Shown here piece after piece: positions 1-8,795 of a stretch of DNA of 64,000 bases. The first letter of the stretch is position 1; the number at the start of each line of letters is the position of its first letter. This stretch comes from Planctomycetota bacterium (GTDB taxonomy: Bacteria > Planctomycetota > Phycisphaerae > SM23-33). The stretch covers positions 235,959-299,958 of the forward strand of contig JAKJER010000005.1 in the NCBI GenBank assembly GCA_022705325.1, written 5' to 3'. The notes under the pieces were generated by a model. That model did no database searches and was not told the origin of the DNA. It saw only the letters and a program-made list of their open reading frames with translations. Position numbers and translations under genes: made by a program.

Positions 1-152
1 TGCTCCGCGAGCACCTTGGCCCGGGCGGGGTCGGCCCGCCAGCGGGCCAGTTGGGCCTGCAGGTCGTCGAACTCGTCATAGGGCGCCTCGTCGGCGGCGT
101 GCAGCGTGCCGCCGATCGCCACCGCAAGGGCAAGGATCAGACGGGATGTCAT
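1..152 (-). CDS. Exported protein, N-terminal fragment (cut by window edge)
   Basis: Only the first 50 codons are visible; the gene runs off the left edge. The ATG at 152 lies 7 nt after the stop of the upstream heparinase-like gene, so the two are probably co-transcribed and translationally coupled. The N-terminus (MTSRLILALAVAIGGTLHA) is a clear signal peptide ending in an AxA-like site, followed by an acidic, charged stretch. There is too little to name a family. A second secreted enzyme or binding protein for the same substrate is a guess from context. Confidence 0.7.
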   Translation of the reverse strand, partial: MTSRLILALAVAIGGTLHAADEAPYDEFDDLQAQLARWRADPARAKVLAE

Positions 153-159
153 CGCGTTC

Positions 160-2064
160 TCACTTGGCGGACTCGGGCACGATCGTGACGGTGATTGTAG
201 CCTCCGCCGCCGGTTTGGCCAACGTGATCGCGATGCGCGTGGGACGAACGGAGGCTTTCTCGACGATCTCGTCTGTGGCGACAGTGAAGGCTTTTCCGCC
301 GGCGTCGATCTCGACCATGAGGGCCTTCCCCTCGTCCTCGATCCGCAGGCGGTTAGGAGCGAGCTGCTTGAGCGTGCCGCGGGTGATCAGGGCCGTCTCG
401 AACGCCTGGGGCGAGGAGAACTTCACCTCGTCCTTGACCGTCAGGCGGCCCGACCCGCCGCGGGCATAGCCGAACGTCCGCGTCAGAGACTGGAGTTCCT
501 TGACGTCGTAGGCCGAGGCGATGTCGAAGACGAGCGTGTCGGCGGCGTCGGTGAAATCGTGTCGCACGAGGTTGGCCCGCGACTTGGAGCCGGGCGTCTG
601 GAGCTTTCCGGCGACCACCGGAACGGGGTGTCCGTAGGAGTTGAGCAGCTTGCTCTCGTAACGGCGCGAGCTGAAGGTGCGAGCGGTGTACTCCTCGGCC
701 CCCGGGTCCAGCAGGACGGCGCGGTCGTCGATGGCGACGACGTAGGATCCGACGTCGTTGTGGTTGTGGTGCTCGGCATTGTGCCCGCCCTTGAGAGCGA
801 CGGCCATGCGACAGGTCGAGCCCTTGGCGGGCCGGCCGATCAACACGCCGATGTCGCCGAACCACGTTCGCAGGCCCAGCTCCGCGGGCGGGGCGGAGGC
901 GGCCTTGCGGTCCGACAGCGGGATCCGCATGGCCGGGTCGATCAGGCTGTGGTCGTAGACGCACAGGTCGGTCTCATTCTCGACCAGGCCCAGGCCCAGG
1001 CGGAGGCTGACGTGGCGGAGGATTTCCGCGTCCGGCAGGGAGCGGACGGAGCAGTCGGCGAAGGCGGGGCACAGGCCGGGGACGATCTGGATGCCGTGCC
1101 CGAACAGGGCGGGGGCCCGCACCTGCGGGCGTGCCAGCAGGTCCAGCTTGCCCCCCGTGGCCCGGCGGACGGTCTGGCTCAGCAGCACGTAATGCCCGAA
1201 CCCGTAATTCCAGTAGCCCACCCCCTCGCTGCAATAGCCGTCCGGGGTGAAGCCGGACAGGAACCGCAGCGTGTAGTGCTCGGCCGCGGCCACGAATCGG
1301 GCCCGGTCGTTTCGGTCGGCCGACAGGGTCAGGGCGGCGCCGATGACGTTGGCCAGGCAGACGGCGTTCCAGTTGTGGTCGGCGTTCAACCAGTAGGCGG
1401 CCCGGGCCTTGCCGTCCAGCGTCTGGCGGAAGGGCTCGAACACGAACCGCTCCACCGCGGAGCGCAGCGTGCGTCGCGTCGCGTCCTGGAGCTTGGGGCC
1501 CAGCAGGTAGTCCGCCTCGGCCAGCTTCCACGCCATGGCCGACGACCACAGGTCGATGCTGATCGACTTGCCTTTGAAGTTGTCCAGCCGTCCGTCGTGG
1601 GCCGGCAGCACCCAGGTTGGCTCGGCGCAGAGCGAGTCGATCAACTCGTGGATGTCCTTGAGGAATCGCCCCTTGTTCTCCATGCACTCGGCCAGCACGA
1701 GGCGATCCAGCCGCCCGCGGCGGTCGCCCTCGGCGCGCTGATAGCGCGTTCGGTTGCCGTCGCGGGTGTAGTCGAGATATCGTTCCGCCGGAAAGGCGGG
1801 CAGGGGCTCCTTGAGCCACCGCGAGGCCAGCGGGACGATGCCGTCCAATCGCTTGTCGCGGGCCAGGGCGTCCCAATGGGCGCGGTCGGTAATGGGGCGG
1901 CCCAGCCCGGAGGGGGCCGGGGCAAGCATGTCGGCGATCTCGGCTGCGCGGGCTGGATCGATCGCGGGCTTTGGGGCCGGCTTGGACGGTTTGGGCGCCG
2001 CCAGGCCGGACTGTATGGCCATCCCCAACACGCACACCGTCGCAACAACAAACATGTTCTTCAT
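160..2064 (-). CDS. Heparinase II/III-like polysaccharide lyase, exported
   Basis: A 634-residue exported protein. After a signal peptide (MKNMFVVATVCVLGMAIQSG) comes a long alpha-helical lyase-type domain. The C-terminal half carries heparinase II/III-like signatures: a HNHNDVGSYVV segment, then LLDPGAEEY and NSYGHPVPVV, which match the beta-sandwich region of this superfamily where metal and substrate residues sit. The family cleaves uronic-acid polysaccharides (heparin/heparan, alginate and relatives) by beta-elimination; the actual substrate cannot be read. The start at 2064 is chosen because GGAAGG lies 5 nt upstream and the signal peptide follows; the longer upstream frame has neither. 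The next gene begins 7 nt after the stop. It diverges from the HzsA-related gene. Confidence 0.88.
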   Translation of the reverse strand: MKNMFVVATVCVLGMAIQSGLAAPKPSKPAPKPAIDPARAAEIADMLAPAPSGLGRPITDRAHWDALARDKRLDGIVPLASRWLKEPLPAFPAERYLDYTRDGNRTRYQRAEGDRRGRLDRLVLAECMENKGRFLKDIHELIDSLCAEPTWVLPAHDGRLDNFKGKSISIDLWSSAMAWKLAEADYLLGPKLQDATRRTLRSAVERFVFEPFRQTLDGKARAAYWLNADHNWNAVCLANVIGAALTLSADRNDRARFVAAAEHYTLRFLSGFTPDGYCSEGVGYWNYGFGHYVLLSQTVRRATGGKLDLLARPQVRAPALFGHGIQIVPGLCPAFADCSVRSLPDAEILRHVSLRLGLGLVENETDLCVYDHSLIDPAMRIPLSDRKAASAPPAELGLRTWFGDIGVLIGRPAKGSTCRMAVALKGGHNAEHHNHNDVGSYVVAIDDRAVLLDPGAEEYTARTFSSRRYESKLLNSYGHPVPVVAGKLQTPGSKSRANLVRHDFTDAADTLVFDIASAYDVKELQSLTRTFGYARGGSGRLTVKDEVKFSSPQAFETALITRGTLKQLAPNRLRIEDEGKALMVEIDAGGKAFTVATDEIVEKASVRPTRIAITLAKPAAEATITVTIVPESAK

Positions 2065-2265
2065 GATTTCCTTCCGCTGCCTGGTATCTGGATGTCGCCG
2101 GGAGTCTCCGTGCATGCGCTGCGACGCCACCGACCGGCAGGCGGTCTGGCCGCATGAGCTACCCACACAGGCTCTGGCGTCCGGCGGCAGCGCGGTTTAC
2201 GATGCCTAACGCGTACGGACGTACGATGTTGAAAGCAACCTGCGCCGTGGGCGTTGGACACGTAT

Positions 2266-5200
2266 ATGGAAAGGACAAGTCCCTCAGTGCGCGTCACGTG
2301 GTTGATCGGTGCGCTGCTGCTGGCCGGCCCCCGGCTCAACGCGGCGCCGCCTGCCGCCCTGGAGGCGGTGGTGCAGGCCGAGGACTTCGTCCGCCAGGAG
2401 GGCGGGCAAGGCGTGGCCAAGGTCGCCACGGCATTCGGGGGCAAGGTGCAGGGGTACGAATTCGGCCGCCGAGGCGGTCACTGGGCGGAGTATCGCCTGG
2501 AGTTGCCCCGCCCGCTCGACAAGGCCTGCCTGCTGGTTCGCTACGGCCGCCAGTACAAACCACCGGCCCGCTGGGATGTGATCCTTGACGGGCGGAAGCT
2601 GCCCGCGCCGCTGAGTTTCCCGACCACCGGGAGCTGGTTCGAGTATCGCTGGGTCCGCCTGGCGGCGGGGGCCCTGGCGAAGGGGCCGCACACGCTGCGG
2701 ATCGTTTCGACCCACCAGGACGCCAACGTGGTGTTCGATGTGCTGGCGCTGGCGGATGAAGCGGTCGACCCGGAGCGGGCGATGCCGTTCGGCCCGCCGG
2801 CGGGCGACCGGGCCCGCGCGAAGCTGGCGTCGCTGAAGCGGGCCATCGAGCATCTGGGGCGGGAGTTCCCCCGGCAGTTCGACCTCGACGGCGCGGTGCG
2901 ACGCGAACTGGGCGAGTTGGAGGCCCTGATGCCAGCCGACGCCGACGCCGCGTCGGACGACCTGGCTGGGCGTCTGGCCTCCCTGTCGCGCCGGGCCCTG
3001 CTGGAGCGCAACCCCCTGATGCGGTTCGAGCGGCTCCTGTTCACGCGGCGTCACCCGGTGGGCGGGCAGCACTACGCCTACACCGAGGCGTTGAGCTGGA
3101 ACCAGGACCGCCCGCGGTTCTTCCGTCCGGGCAGTTCGCTGTGCGTGCTGGGTCCGCCGCGCCCGGGCGGCAAGCTGGAGGTGCTGCTCGATTCGCCCAC
3201 GGGCGTGATACGCGACCCGGACGTGCACTATGACGGCGGACGGATCCTGTTCGCCCACAAGAAGTCGCTCGACGGCGACGACTACCACCTCTACGAGATG
3301 GACCCAGCCACGCGGCGGGTCAAGGCGCTGACGTCCGACCCGGGCATCGCCGACTACGAGGGCTGCTACCTGAGCGACGGCAACGTCGCGTTCAACTCCA
3401 CCCGCTGCGTGCAGACGGTGGATTGCTTCCCGGTGCCCGCGTCGAACCTCTACCTGATGGACGGCGAGGGCAAGCACATCCGCCGCCTGACCATCAACCC
3501 CGTGCACGACAACTTCCCGACGGTGCTCAACGACGGGCGACTTCTGTTCACCCGGTGGGAGTACAACGACCGATGGGTCCTCCACGTGCAGGGCCTGGCC
3601 ATGATGAACCCCGACGGCACGGGCTATGCCGCGTGCTACGGGAACAATTCGTACTGGCCGATCTCGATGCTGCACGCGCGGGCCGTGCCGGGCAGCAACC
3701 GCATCGTCGCCACGCTCTCGGGCCACCACGACGTGGACCAGTGCGGCGAGATCGGGCTGTTCGACACGGCCCTGGGCAGCGAGGAGGCAGGCGGCTGCGT
3801 GCACCTCTGGCCGCCGCGGGCCATCCAGCCCACGCAGGACGAGTTCTACTGGCGCAAGCTTGACGCGGTCTACCAGTACCCCTGGCCGCTGTCGGAAGAG
3901 TTCTTCCTGGTCTCGTGCCGGCCGAAGGGGCGGGCGCACTTCGGCATCTACCTGATCGACGTGTTCGGCAACCGCGAGCTGATCTACGAGGACGCGTCGC
4001 TGTCGTGCAGTTCGCCCATGCCGCTGGCGCCGCGGCGGCGTCCGCCGGTAATCCCGTCGCGGGTGCGCCACGAGCAGACTCAGGCCACGGTGTACCTGGC
4101 CGACGTGTACGCCGGGCGGGCTCTGGCGGACGTGCCGCGAGGGGCGGTCAAGAGCCTGCGCGTGATCGAGATCCTCAACCGCCCGACCGGCACGAAGCAC
4201 TGGGCGGGCATGGACGGCACGCCGAGCATGGGGCTGTGCAGCTCGTGGGACGTCAAGCGGGTCGTGGGCACGGTCCCGGTGGAGGCGGACGGGTCGGCCT
4301 ACTTCACCGTGCCGGCGATGGCGGCGGTTTACTTCCAGCCGCTGGACGACAAGGGGCGGGCCCTGCAATGGATGCGGAGTTGGACCACGCTCATGCCGGG
4401 CGAGACCACCGGCTGCGTCGGCTGCCACGAGTCCAGCCGCGACGCCCCGCCGGTCCGCCCGCCCGCGGCCACTGCCCGCCCGCCGCTGGCATTGACGCCT
4501 CTTGCGGCGCTGGCGGACGCGCCGGCCCGTCCGGTCGACGACGCCGAGCGGGGCTTCTCCTTCCCGCACGACGTCCAGCCCGTGCTCGACCGCCACTGCA
4601 TCCGCTGCCATCACCAGGACCACCCGCGCGGCATCGACCTGCGGGGCGACAAGACCGACGGCTTCAGCCTGGCCTACGAGCAGTTGCGGCTGAGGCTCAC
4701 GATCGCGGGCACCCGGTCACAGCCGCCCATGGTCGCGGCCCGGACCTATGGCGCGATCGCCAGCCGGCTGATCGAGATGCTGGAGAAGGGCCACCACGAG
4801 GTGAAGCTGCCGGTCGCCGACTGGGACCGCCTGGTGACGTGGGTGGATCTGAACGCCCCGTATTACGGGACGTACCTGCTGACGCGGTATCACGCCAACT
4901 TCGGGCGCTGTGCGGTGGGGGACTACAAGCCGCTGTGGTCGGCTTTGAACGACGCGTGCGCGAGCTGCCACCGCCTCCAGGGCGACCTGCCCTGCGTGCC
5001 GGAAGAGGTCTTCCGCGACAAGATCGACCGCAGGAAGTACGGCTTCGCCTGGGCGGGCAAGGACCGCTACAACACCCGCAACGCGGTGCTGGTGAACCTG
5101 ACCCACCCCGAGCAAAGCCGCCTGCTGCGAGCCCCCTTGGCCAAGTCGGCCGGCGGGTTGGAGCTATGCTCCAAGACGGTCTTCGCCGACACCGGCGACG

Positions 5201-5385
5201 GACGCTACCAGGCCGCGCTGGCCGTGCTGCGAACGTGGGCGGCGGACCTGGCGCGGAATCCTCGCGAGGACATGGCCGGCGCCCAGGGCTGCCCCGAGTA
5301 CGTCGTCTGGCGGACGCGGCGCGACCAGGCCGACGCGATCGAGCGGCAAAGTCGCGAGGCGCTGGGGCGGCGGCTGGAAGACTAG
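2266..5385 (+). CDS. HzsA-related protein with N-terminal carbohydrate-binding-like domain and c-type heme motifs
   Basis: About 1040 residues. After a signal peptide there is a CBM6/35-like beta-sandwich (about residues 30-165, starting VVQAEDF), a helical linker, a propeller-like middle with WD40/PD40-style repeats (LYEMDPATRR, LYLMDGEGK), and a C-terminal part related to hydrazine synthase alpha. Three CXXCH heme sites are visible: CVGCH near residue 716, CIRCH near 778 and CASCH near 897. In Planctomycetota such proteins are common and mostly uncharacterised; they are not evidence of anammox. Start is uncertain: the first ATG is 2266 without a good ribosome site, a TTG lies at 2254, and a GTG at 2287 follows AAAGGA by 11 nt. 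All leave the signal peptide intact. Confidence 0.85.
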   Translation: MERTSPSVRVTWLIGALLLAGPRLNAAPPAALEAVVQAEDFVRQEGGQGVAKVATAFGGKVQGYEFGRRGGHWAEYRLELPRPLDKACLLVRYGRQYKPPARWDVILDGRKLPAPLSFPTTGSWFEYRWVRLAAGALAKGPHTLRIVSTHQDANVVFDVLALADEAVDPERAMPFGPPAGDRARAKLASLKRAIEHLGREFPRQFDLDGAVRRELGELEALMPADADAASDDLAGRLASLSRRALLERNPLMRFERLLFTRRHPVGGQHYAYTEALSWNQDRPRFFRPGSSLCVLGPPRPGGKLEVLLDSPTGVIRDPDVHYDGGRILFAHKKSLDGDDYHLYEMDPATRRVKALTSDPGIADYEGCYLSDGNVAFNSTRCVQTVDCFPVPASNLYLMDGEGKHIRRLTINPVHDNFPTVLNDGRLLFTRWEYNDRWVLHVQGLAMMNPDGTGYAACYGNNSYWPISMLHARAVPGSNRIVATLSGHHDVDQCGEIGLFDTALGSEEAGGCVHLWPPRAIQPTQDEFYWRKLDAVYQYPWPLSEEFFLVSCRPKGRAHFGIYLIDVFGNRELIYEDASLSCSSPMPLAPRRRPPVIPSRVRHEQTQATVYLADVYAGRALADVPRGAVKSLRVIEILNRPTGTKHWAGMDGTPSMGLCSSWDVKRVVGTVPVEADGSAYFTVPAMAAVYFQPLDDKGRALQWMRSWTTLMPGETTGCVGCHESSRDAPPVRPPAATARPPLALTPLAALADAPARPVDDAERGFSFPHDVQPVLDRHCIRCHHQDHPRGIDLRGDKTDGFSLAYEQLRLRLTIAGTRSQPPMVAARTYGAIASRLIEMLEKGHHEVKLPVADWDRLVTWVDLNAPYYGTYLLTRYHANFGRCAVGDYKPLWSALNDACASCHRLQGDLPCVPEEVFRDKIDRRKYGFAWAGKDRYNTRNAVLVNLTHPEQSRLLRAPLAKSAGGLELCSKTVFADTGDGRYQAALAVLRTWAADLARNPREDMAGAQGCPEYVVWRTRRDQADAIERQSREALGRRLED

Positions 5386-5395
5386 CCCCGCGCGG

Positions 5396-6877
5396 CTATC
5401 CAGCCGAGACGGGGGCGCCTTCCTCGATCGCCTTGAGCCCCATCAGACGGGCCAGGTCGCGGATGTTGTTGGCGTGGTCGCCGTAGTACACCACGCGGTG
5501 CAGGAGGGTCATCATGTCGGCGCCGAGGACGCCGCCTCCCCAGTTGTCGAAGACGGCGCGGGCGTCGGCGACTTCGGCCACGCATTGCGTGCGGCAGCCC
5601 CGGTCGTCGAAGTCGGGGATCTCGATCATCTTGCCCCGAGTCCACAGGATCGTGTCGTTGTTGGCCAGCTTGGCCCAGGTGAGCGGCCGGCCCAGGTCAC
5701 GATCCATGAAGACCTCCACCGACGCGCCGCGGTTGTCGTCGCGGTGGCTGCGGAGGCTGAAGGGCAGGCGCGGCGAGGCGGGGCCGGCCATGCGGGTCGG
5801 CGCGACGCAGTGGGCGTGGATGACGGCGTTCCGGCTCGTGTCGATCAGCGGGTCGGAGATGAAGCCCGGCAGGCCGAAGGCGAACTGGAACATCAGCATG
5901 GTGAGCGTGGAGTCCATGTCGGCCTCGCACGCGCCGACGATGCCGTCATCGAGCAGGCGGCTGAACCCCAGGCACGGGTAGCCCAGCGCCTGGATGGGGA
6001 TGCCGCCGAGGCACTTGACGGTAATGGCGCGGGCGCCGTTCTCGAGCAGGACCTTCTTCATGGCCAGGTACGTCCTGCACGACTTGACGATCTCCTCCTG
6101 GCTGGGCTCGACGACGGCCTTGGCCTGGGACGTCCAGTAGTCCTTGGCCTCGCGCTCGGCGGCGGCGGGATCGATCGACTCGTGGACCTTGATGAAATCG
6201 GCGGGCGTGATCTGGATGACCTCCGCCCCGATCATCTCGCGGACCTTGGCGAAATCGCGCGAGGCAGCGGTGCCGGCGGCGCATCCGGGGTTGCCCAGCA
6301 GGATGAGCCTGGCCTGCTTCATGCGGGAGGGGACGCGGAGCAGGGCGACCAGGCGGTCGATCTCGCCCAGGTCGCGGGACGGGGCCAGGATCAGGCGCAG
6401 GCCTTCGCGCTGCATCTGCGGGACGTACATCCAGTCGTGTCCGCTGAAGGGCTGGGAGTAGACGGCCACGGGCCGGCCGGTCGAGGCGAAGACGCGGAAG
6501 GGCCCGGCGTTGCCGAACGACAGGTGGACGACCAGGATGGCGTCGGCCTTGGCGGCGTCGATCTTCTCGATCAGGGCCTGGGCCGCCTTGGCGCTGTTGG
6601 GGATGAGGTCGGCGCCCACGAACTCGACGTCGCCGAGGCGGTCGCGAACCTTCTCCAGGTGGGGGGCGAACTTCTGGGCGATCTCCTTGGGGGCGTCGAA
6701 CTCGGGCTTGGGCCAGGCCCCGCCCGTGCCGAGGTAGACGACGTACACCTTGACCGCCGGCAGGGCGGGCCAGCCCGCCTGCTCGGCCGCCTCGGTGGGG
6801 CGGGCCAGGATCCCCCCGGCCAGCAGGGCCCCGCCCGCCGCCTCCAGGAACGTCCGTCGATTCATCTTGGTCGGCAT
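5396..6877 (-). CDS. Tat-exported L-fucose/L-arabinose isomerase-like protein
   Basis: A 493-residue protein opening with a twin-arginine signal (MNRRTFLEAAGGALLAGG). The body resembles the L-fucose/L-arabinose isomerase fold: an N-terminal Rossmann-like half (VYVVYLGTGGAW; VEFVGADLI; ILVVHLSFGNAG) and a C-terminal half with KCLGGIPIQ, GACEADMDSTLTMLM and IHAHC segments that correspond to the metal and substrate region of these isomerases. Classical members are cytoplasmic, so a Tat signal is unusual. The start at 6877 follows AAAGGAG by 7 nt. It lies 53 nt downstream of the FAD-dependent oxidoreductase gene on the same strand and is probably in one operon with it. The substrate is unknown. 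Confidence 0.8.
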   Translation of the reverse strand: MPTKMNRRTFLEAAGGALLAGGILARPTEAAEQAGWPALPAVKVYVVYLGTGGAWPKPEFDAPKEIAQKFAPHLEKVRDRLGDVEFVGADLIPNSAKAAQALIEKIDAAKADAILVVHLSFGNAGPFRVFASTGRPVAVYSQPFSGHDWMYVPQMQREGLRLILAPSRDLGEIDRLVALLRVPSRMKQARLILLGNPGCAAGTAASRDFAKVREMIGAEVIQITPADFIKVHESIDPAAAEREAKDYWTSQAKAVVEPSQEEIVKSCRTYLAMKKVLLENGARAITVKCLGGIPIQALGYPCLGFSRLLDDGIVGACEADMDSTLTMLMFQFAFGLPGFISDPLIDTSRNAVIHAHCVAPTRMAGPASPRLPFSLRSHRDDNRGASVEVFMDRDLGRPLTWAKLANNDTILWTRGKMIEIPDFDDRGCRTQCVAEVADARAVFDNWGGGVLGADMMTLLHRVVYYGDHANNIRDLARLMGLKAIEEGAPVSAG

Positions 6878-6930
6878 GTTATTCTCCTTTCGCGCCCGGG
6901 CGAGGGGCCCGGTGCGTCACGTGCCGCGTG

Positions 6931-8643
6931 CTATTCCTTGATCGGCCAGTCGAGCACTTGTCCGTCGGCCAGCAGGCGCTCGCGGAGTCGCTGGTAGCTC
7001 ACGTCCTGGACCGCCTGGTCGTTGTCGATCGCCAAGCAGGCGGCGGTGGCGGCGGACTGGCCCAGGATCATGAAGACCGGCTCCATGCGGATCGAGCCGT
7101 AGGCGATGTGGGAGCAGCTCACGCAGACGGGGACGAGCAGGTTGTCGCACTGGGCCTTGCGCGGCAGGATGGCCCCGTAGTCGATGGGATACGGCCCGCC
7201 CGGGTTCACCTGGATGTCGCCCTCGTTGAGGACGTCGCCTTCGGCGGTGACGTATCGCTGGACGTGGTGGCTGTCCATGTTGTACGAGCCCAGGCCGATG
7301 GGCCGGGGCGTCTGCTGGCGGCGGCGGAGGTGGTTCTCGGTGACGACGAACTCGCCGATCATCCGCCTGGCCTCGCGGACGTAGATCTGATGGGGCCAGT
7401 GACCGTTGTCGGTGAACTCGTCCTTCGCCAGGCCCCAGCGGGCGACCTCGCGGCGGATCTTCTCCGGCACGCGCGGGTGAGTGGCCAGCGTGTACATCAG
7501 GCCCTGCTGGTAGAGGCGGTGGCGGGCGATGATCTTCTTTCGCTCGGCGTAGCTCGCGGTCGGGTAGGCGTAGTTCTGCCCGATAAAGTCGGTGGACATG
7601 CCGCCCTGGTTGTTGGTGTCGGTCTTACGGTTGGGCATGGGCGAGTTGATCCACGGCACCCGCAGGGCCCCCGCGCTGGTGATGCACTCCGGCTTGGGCG
7701 GCTTGTTGCCCTTCGCGCCGGCCTCGAAGTTCCGCAGCAGCAACTCGTACCACTGCTCGTCGTAGCCCTCGGGTTTGGCGAAGTTCACGCGGTTTTCGGG
7801 AGCGTCGCTGAGGCACATGCGGAAGTTGTACGCCTGCACGCGGTGGTCGCCCTCGCCTTCCCGGCCCGGCCCGGTCGGGTCGATGAACGGCAGCAGCCCG
7901 CTCGACCTGTCGCCCGGGCGGACGTAGGCGCTGACGCCGACGACGAACTGATGGTGCCCCAGCCCGCCGCCCTTGATGCCGGTGTGCACGGCGTTGAGCG
8001 TCTCGTCATACTTGCTGTTGGGTTCGCGCCCGACGGTGAAGTCGACACCCGCGGCGGCCATCAGGTCGCCCTCGTAGGTGGCGTCCAGGAAGACGCGGCC
8101 ACGATAAACGTTCCCGCTGAGCATCCTGATGGCGACGATGCGCCCGTCCTTTCGGGTTACGCCGCCTTCACGGTCGAGCCATTCGTCGCGGCGGACCGGG
8201 ACCTGGTGCTCGCGGATGAGGTCCTCGAAGACCCGCTCGGCGACGTGCGGCTCGAAGCCCCACATGGCGTCATCGTCCGGGCGATACCCCTTGTACTGGG
8301 CACTCTTCTGCCGCGTCCAGGCCGAGGGCTGGTCGTAGTGTTTCCTGATCCGCCGGTAGAACTCCCGGCTGACGCCGCCGATGACGGCCTTGTTGCCGGA
8401 GTCGGTCTGTCCGAGCCCGCCCGCGGAGAGCCCGCCCAGGTGACGATCGGGCCCGACGAGGACGACGGTCTTGCCCATGCGGCGCGCCTGGACGGCGGCC
8501 GCCACGCCCGCGGAGGTGTTGCCGTAGATGACCAGATCGACGGCGGGGTGGTCCACGGCGCGGGCGGCGGGGCAGCCGACGGTGAACAGGCCGGTCAGGC
8601 CGGCCAGGGCGGCGAGGGCGAGGGACGATCTCCTGCTGAGCAT
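6931..8643 (-). CDS. Exported FAD-dependent oxidoreductase
   Basis: A 570-residue protein of the FAD_oxidored type often annotated in planctomycetes as FAD-dependent or xanthan-lyase-like oxidoreductase. The dinucleotide-binding motif follows the signal peptide directly (DLVIYGNTSAGVAAAVQA, then GKTVVLV and HLGGLSAGGLGQTD). FLDATYEGDLMAAAGVDFTVGRE is the conserved substrate-region segment (about residues 176-198), and a C-terminal SCSHIAYGSIRMEP segment with AATAACLAI completes the flavin domain. The leader contains a cysteine (FTVGC), but the lipobox is poor. The start has GAAAGG 8 nt upstream. A good promoter lies at 8694-8722. Likely partner of the isomerase-like gene downstream. Confidence 0.88.
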   Translation of the reverse strand: MLSRRSSLALAALAGLTGLFTVGCPAARAVDHPAVDLVIYGNTSAGVAAAVQARRMGKTVVLVGPDRHLGGLSAGGLGQTDSGNKAVIGGVSREFYRRIRKHYDQPSAWTRQKSAQYKGYRPDDDAMWGFEPHVAERVFEDLIREHQVPVRRDEWLDREGGVTRKDGRIVAIRMLSGNVYRGRVFLDATYEGDLMAAAGVDFTVGREPNSKYDETLNAVHTGIKGGGLGHHQFVVGVSAYVRPGDRSSGLLPFIDPTGPGREGEGDHRVQAYNFRMCLSDAPENRVNFAKPEGYDEQWYELLLRNFEAGAKGNKPPKPECITSAGALRVPWINSPMPNRKTDTNNQGGMSTDFIGQNYAYPTASYAERKKIIARHRLYQQGLMYTLATHPRVPEKIRREVARWGLAKDEFTDNGHWPHQIYVREARRMIGEFVVTENHLRRRQQTPRPIGLGSYNMDSHHVQRYVTAEGDVLNEGDIQVNPGGPYPIDYGAILPRKAQCDNLLVPVCVSCSHIAYGSIRMEPVFMILGQSAATAACLAIDNDQAVQDVSYQRLRERLLADGQVLDWPIKE

Positions 8644-8693
8644 GGGCGCGCCTTTCGTATGCGTCGAAGGGAGTCAACCGGTGCGACGGGGGC

Positions 8694-8722
8694 ATTGTAG
8701 CAGAAGCGGACCGGGCCGTCAG
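8694..8722 (-). promoter_or_regulatory. Sigma70-like promoter for the FAD oxidoreductase operon
   Basis: Reading the minus strand, CTGACG (-35, 8722-8717) is separated by 17 nt from TACAAT (-10, 8699-8694). The predicted start of transcription is about 45 nt before the ATG at 8643. It sits just past the intrinsic terminator of the preceding PEP-CTERM genes, which makes the spacing sensible. Confidence 0.55.
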
Positions 8723-8727
8723 CGCGG

Positions 8728-8771
8728 AGAAAAAGCGTCGCCCGGGTCGTTGAGGCAACGGCCCGGGCGAC
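8728..8771 (-). terminator. Intrinsic terminator of the PEP-CTERM gene pair
   Basis: A 16-bp stem (8771-8756 with 8752-8737, one G-T wobble) closes a 3-nt loop (8753-8755). On the minus strand it is followed by GCTTTTT (T tract at 8734-8730). It lies 25 nt after the stop at 8796, the expected place for a Rho-independent terminator. It is the cleanest terminator in the window. Confidence 0.8.
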
Positions 8772-8795
8772 GGCGGAATGCGAGAGGATTCGCCC

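Noticed and set aside
2266..5385. Evidence for anammox (true hydrazine synthase)
   Set aside because: Only the alpha-like region is present, with planctomycete-typical add-on domains; no beta/gamma subunits or hydrazine dehydrogenase are nearby.
5474..8700. Plus-strand open frames over the isomerase-like and FAD oxidoreductase genes
   Set aside because: Low-complexity shadow translations; the minus-strand frames have Tat or signal peptides, ribosome sites and family motifs.
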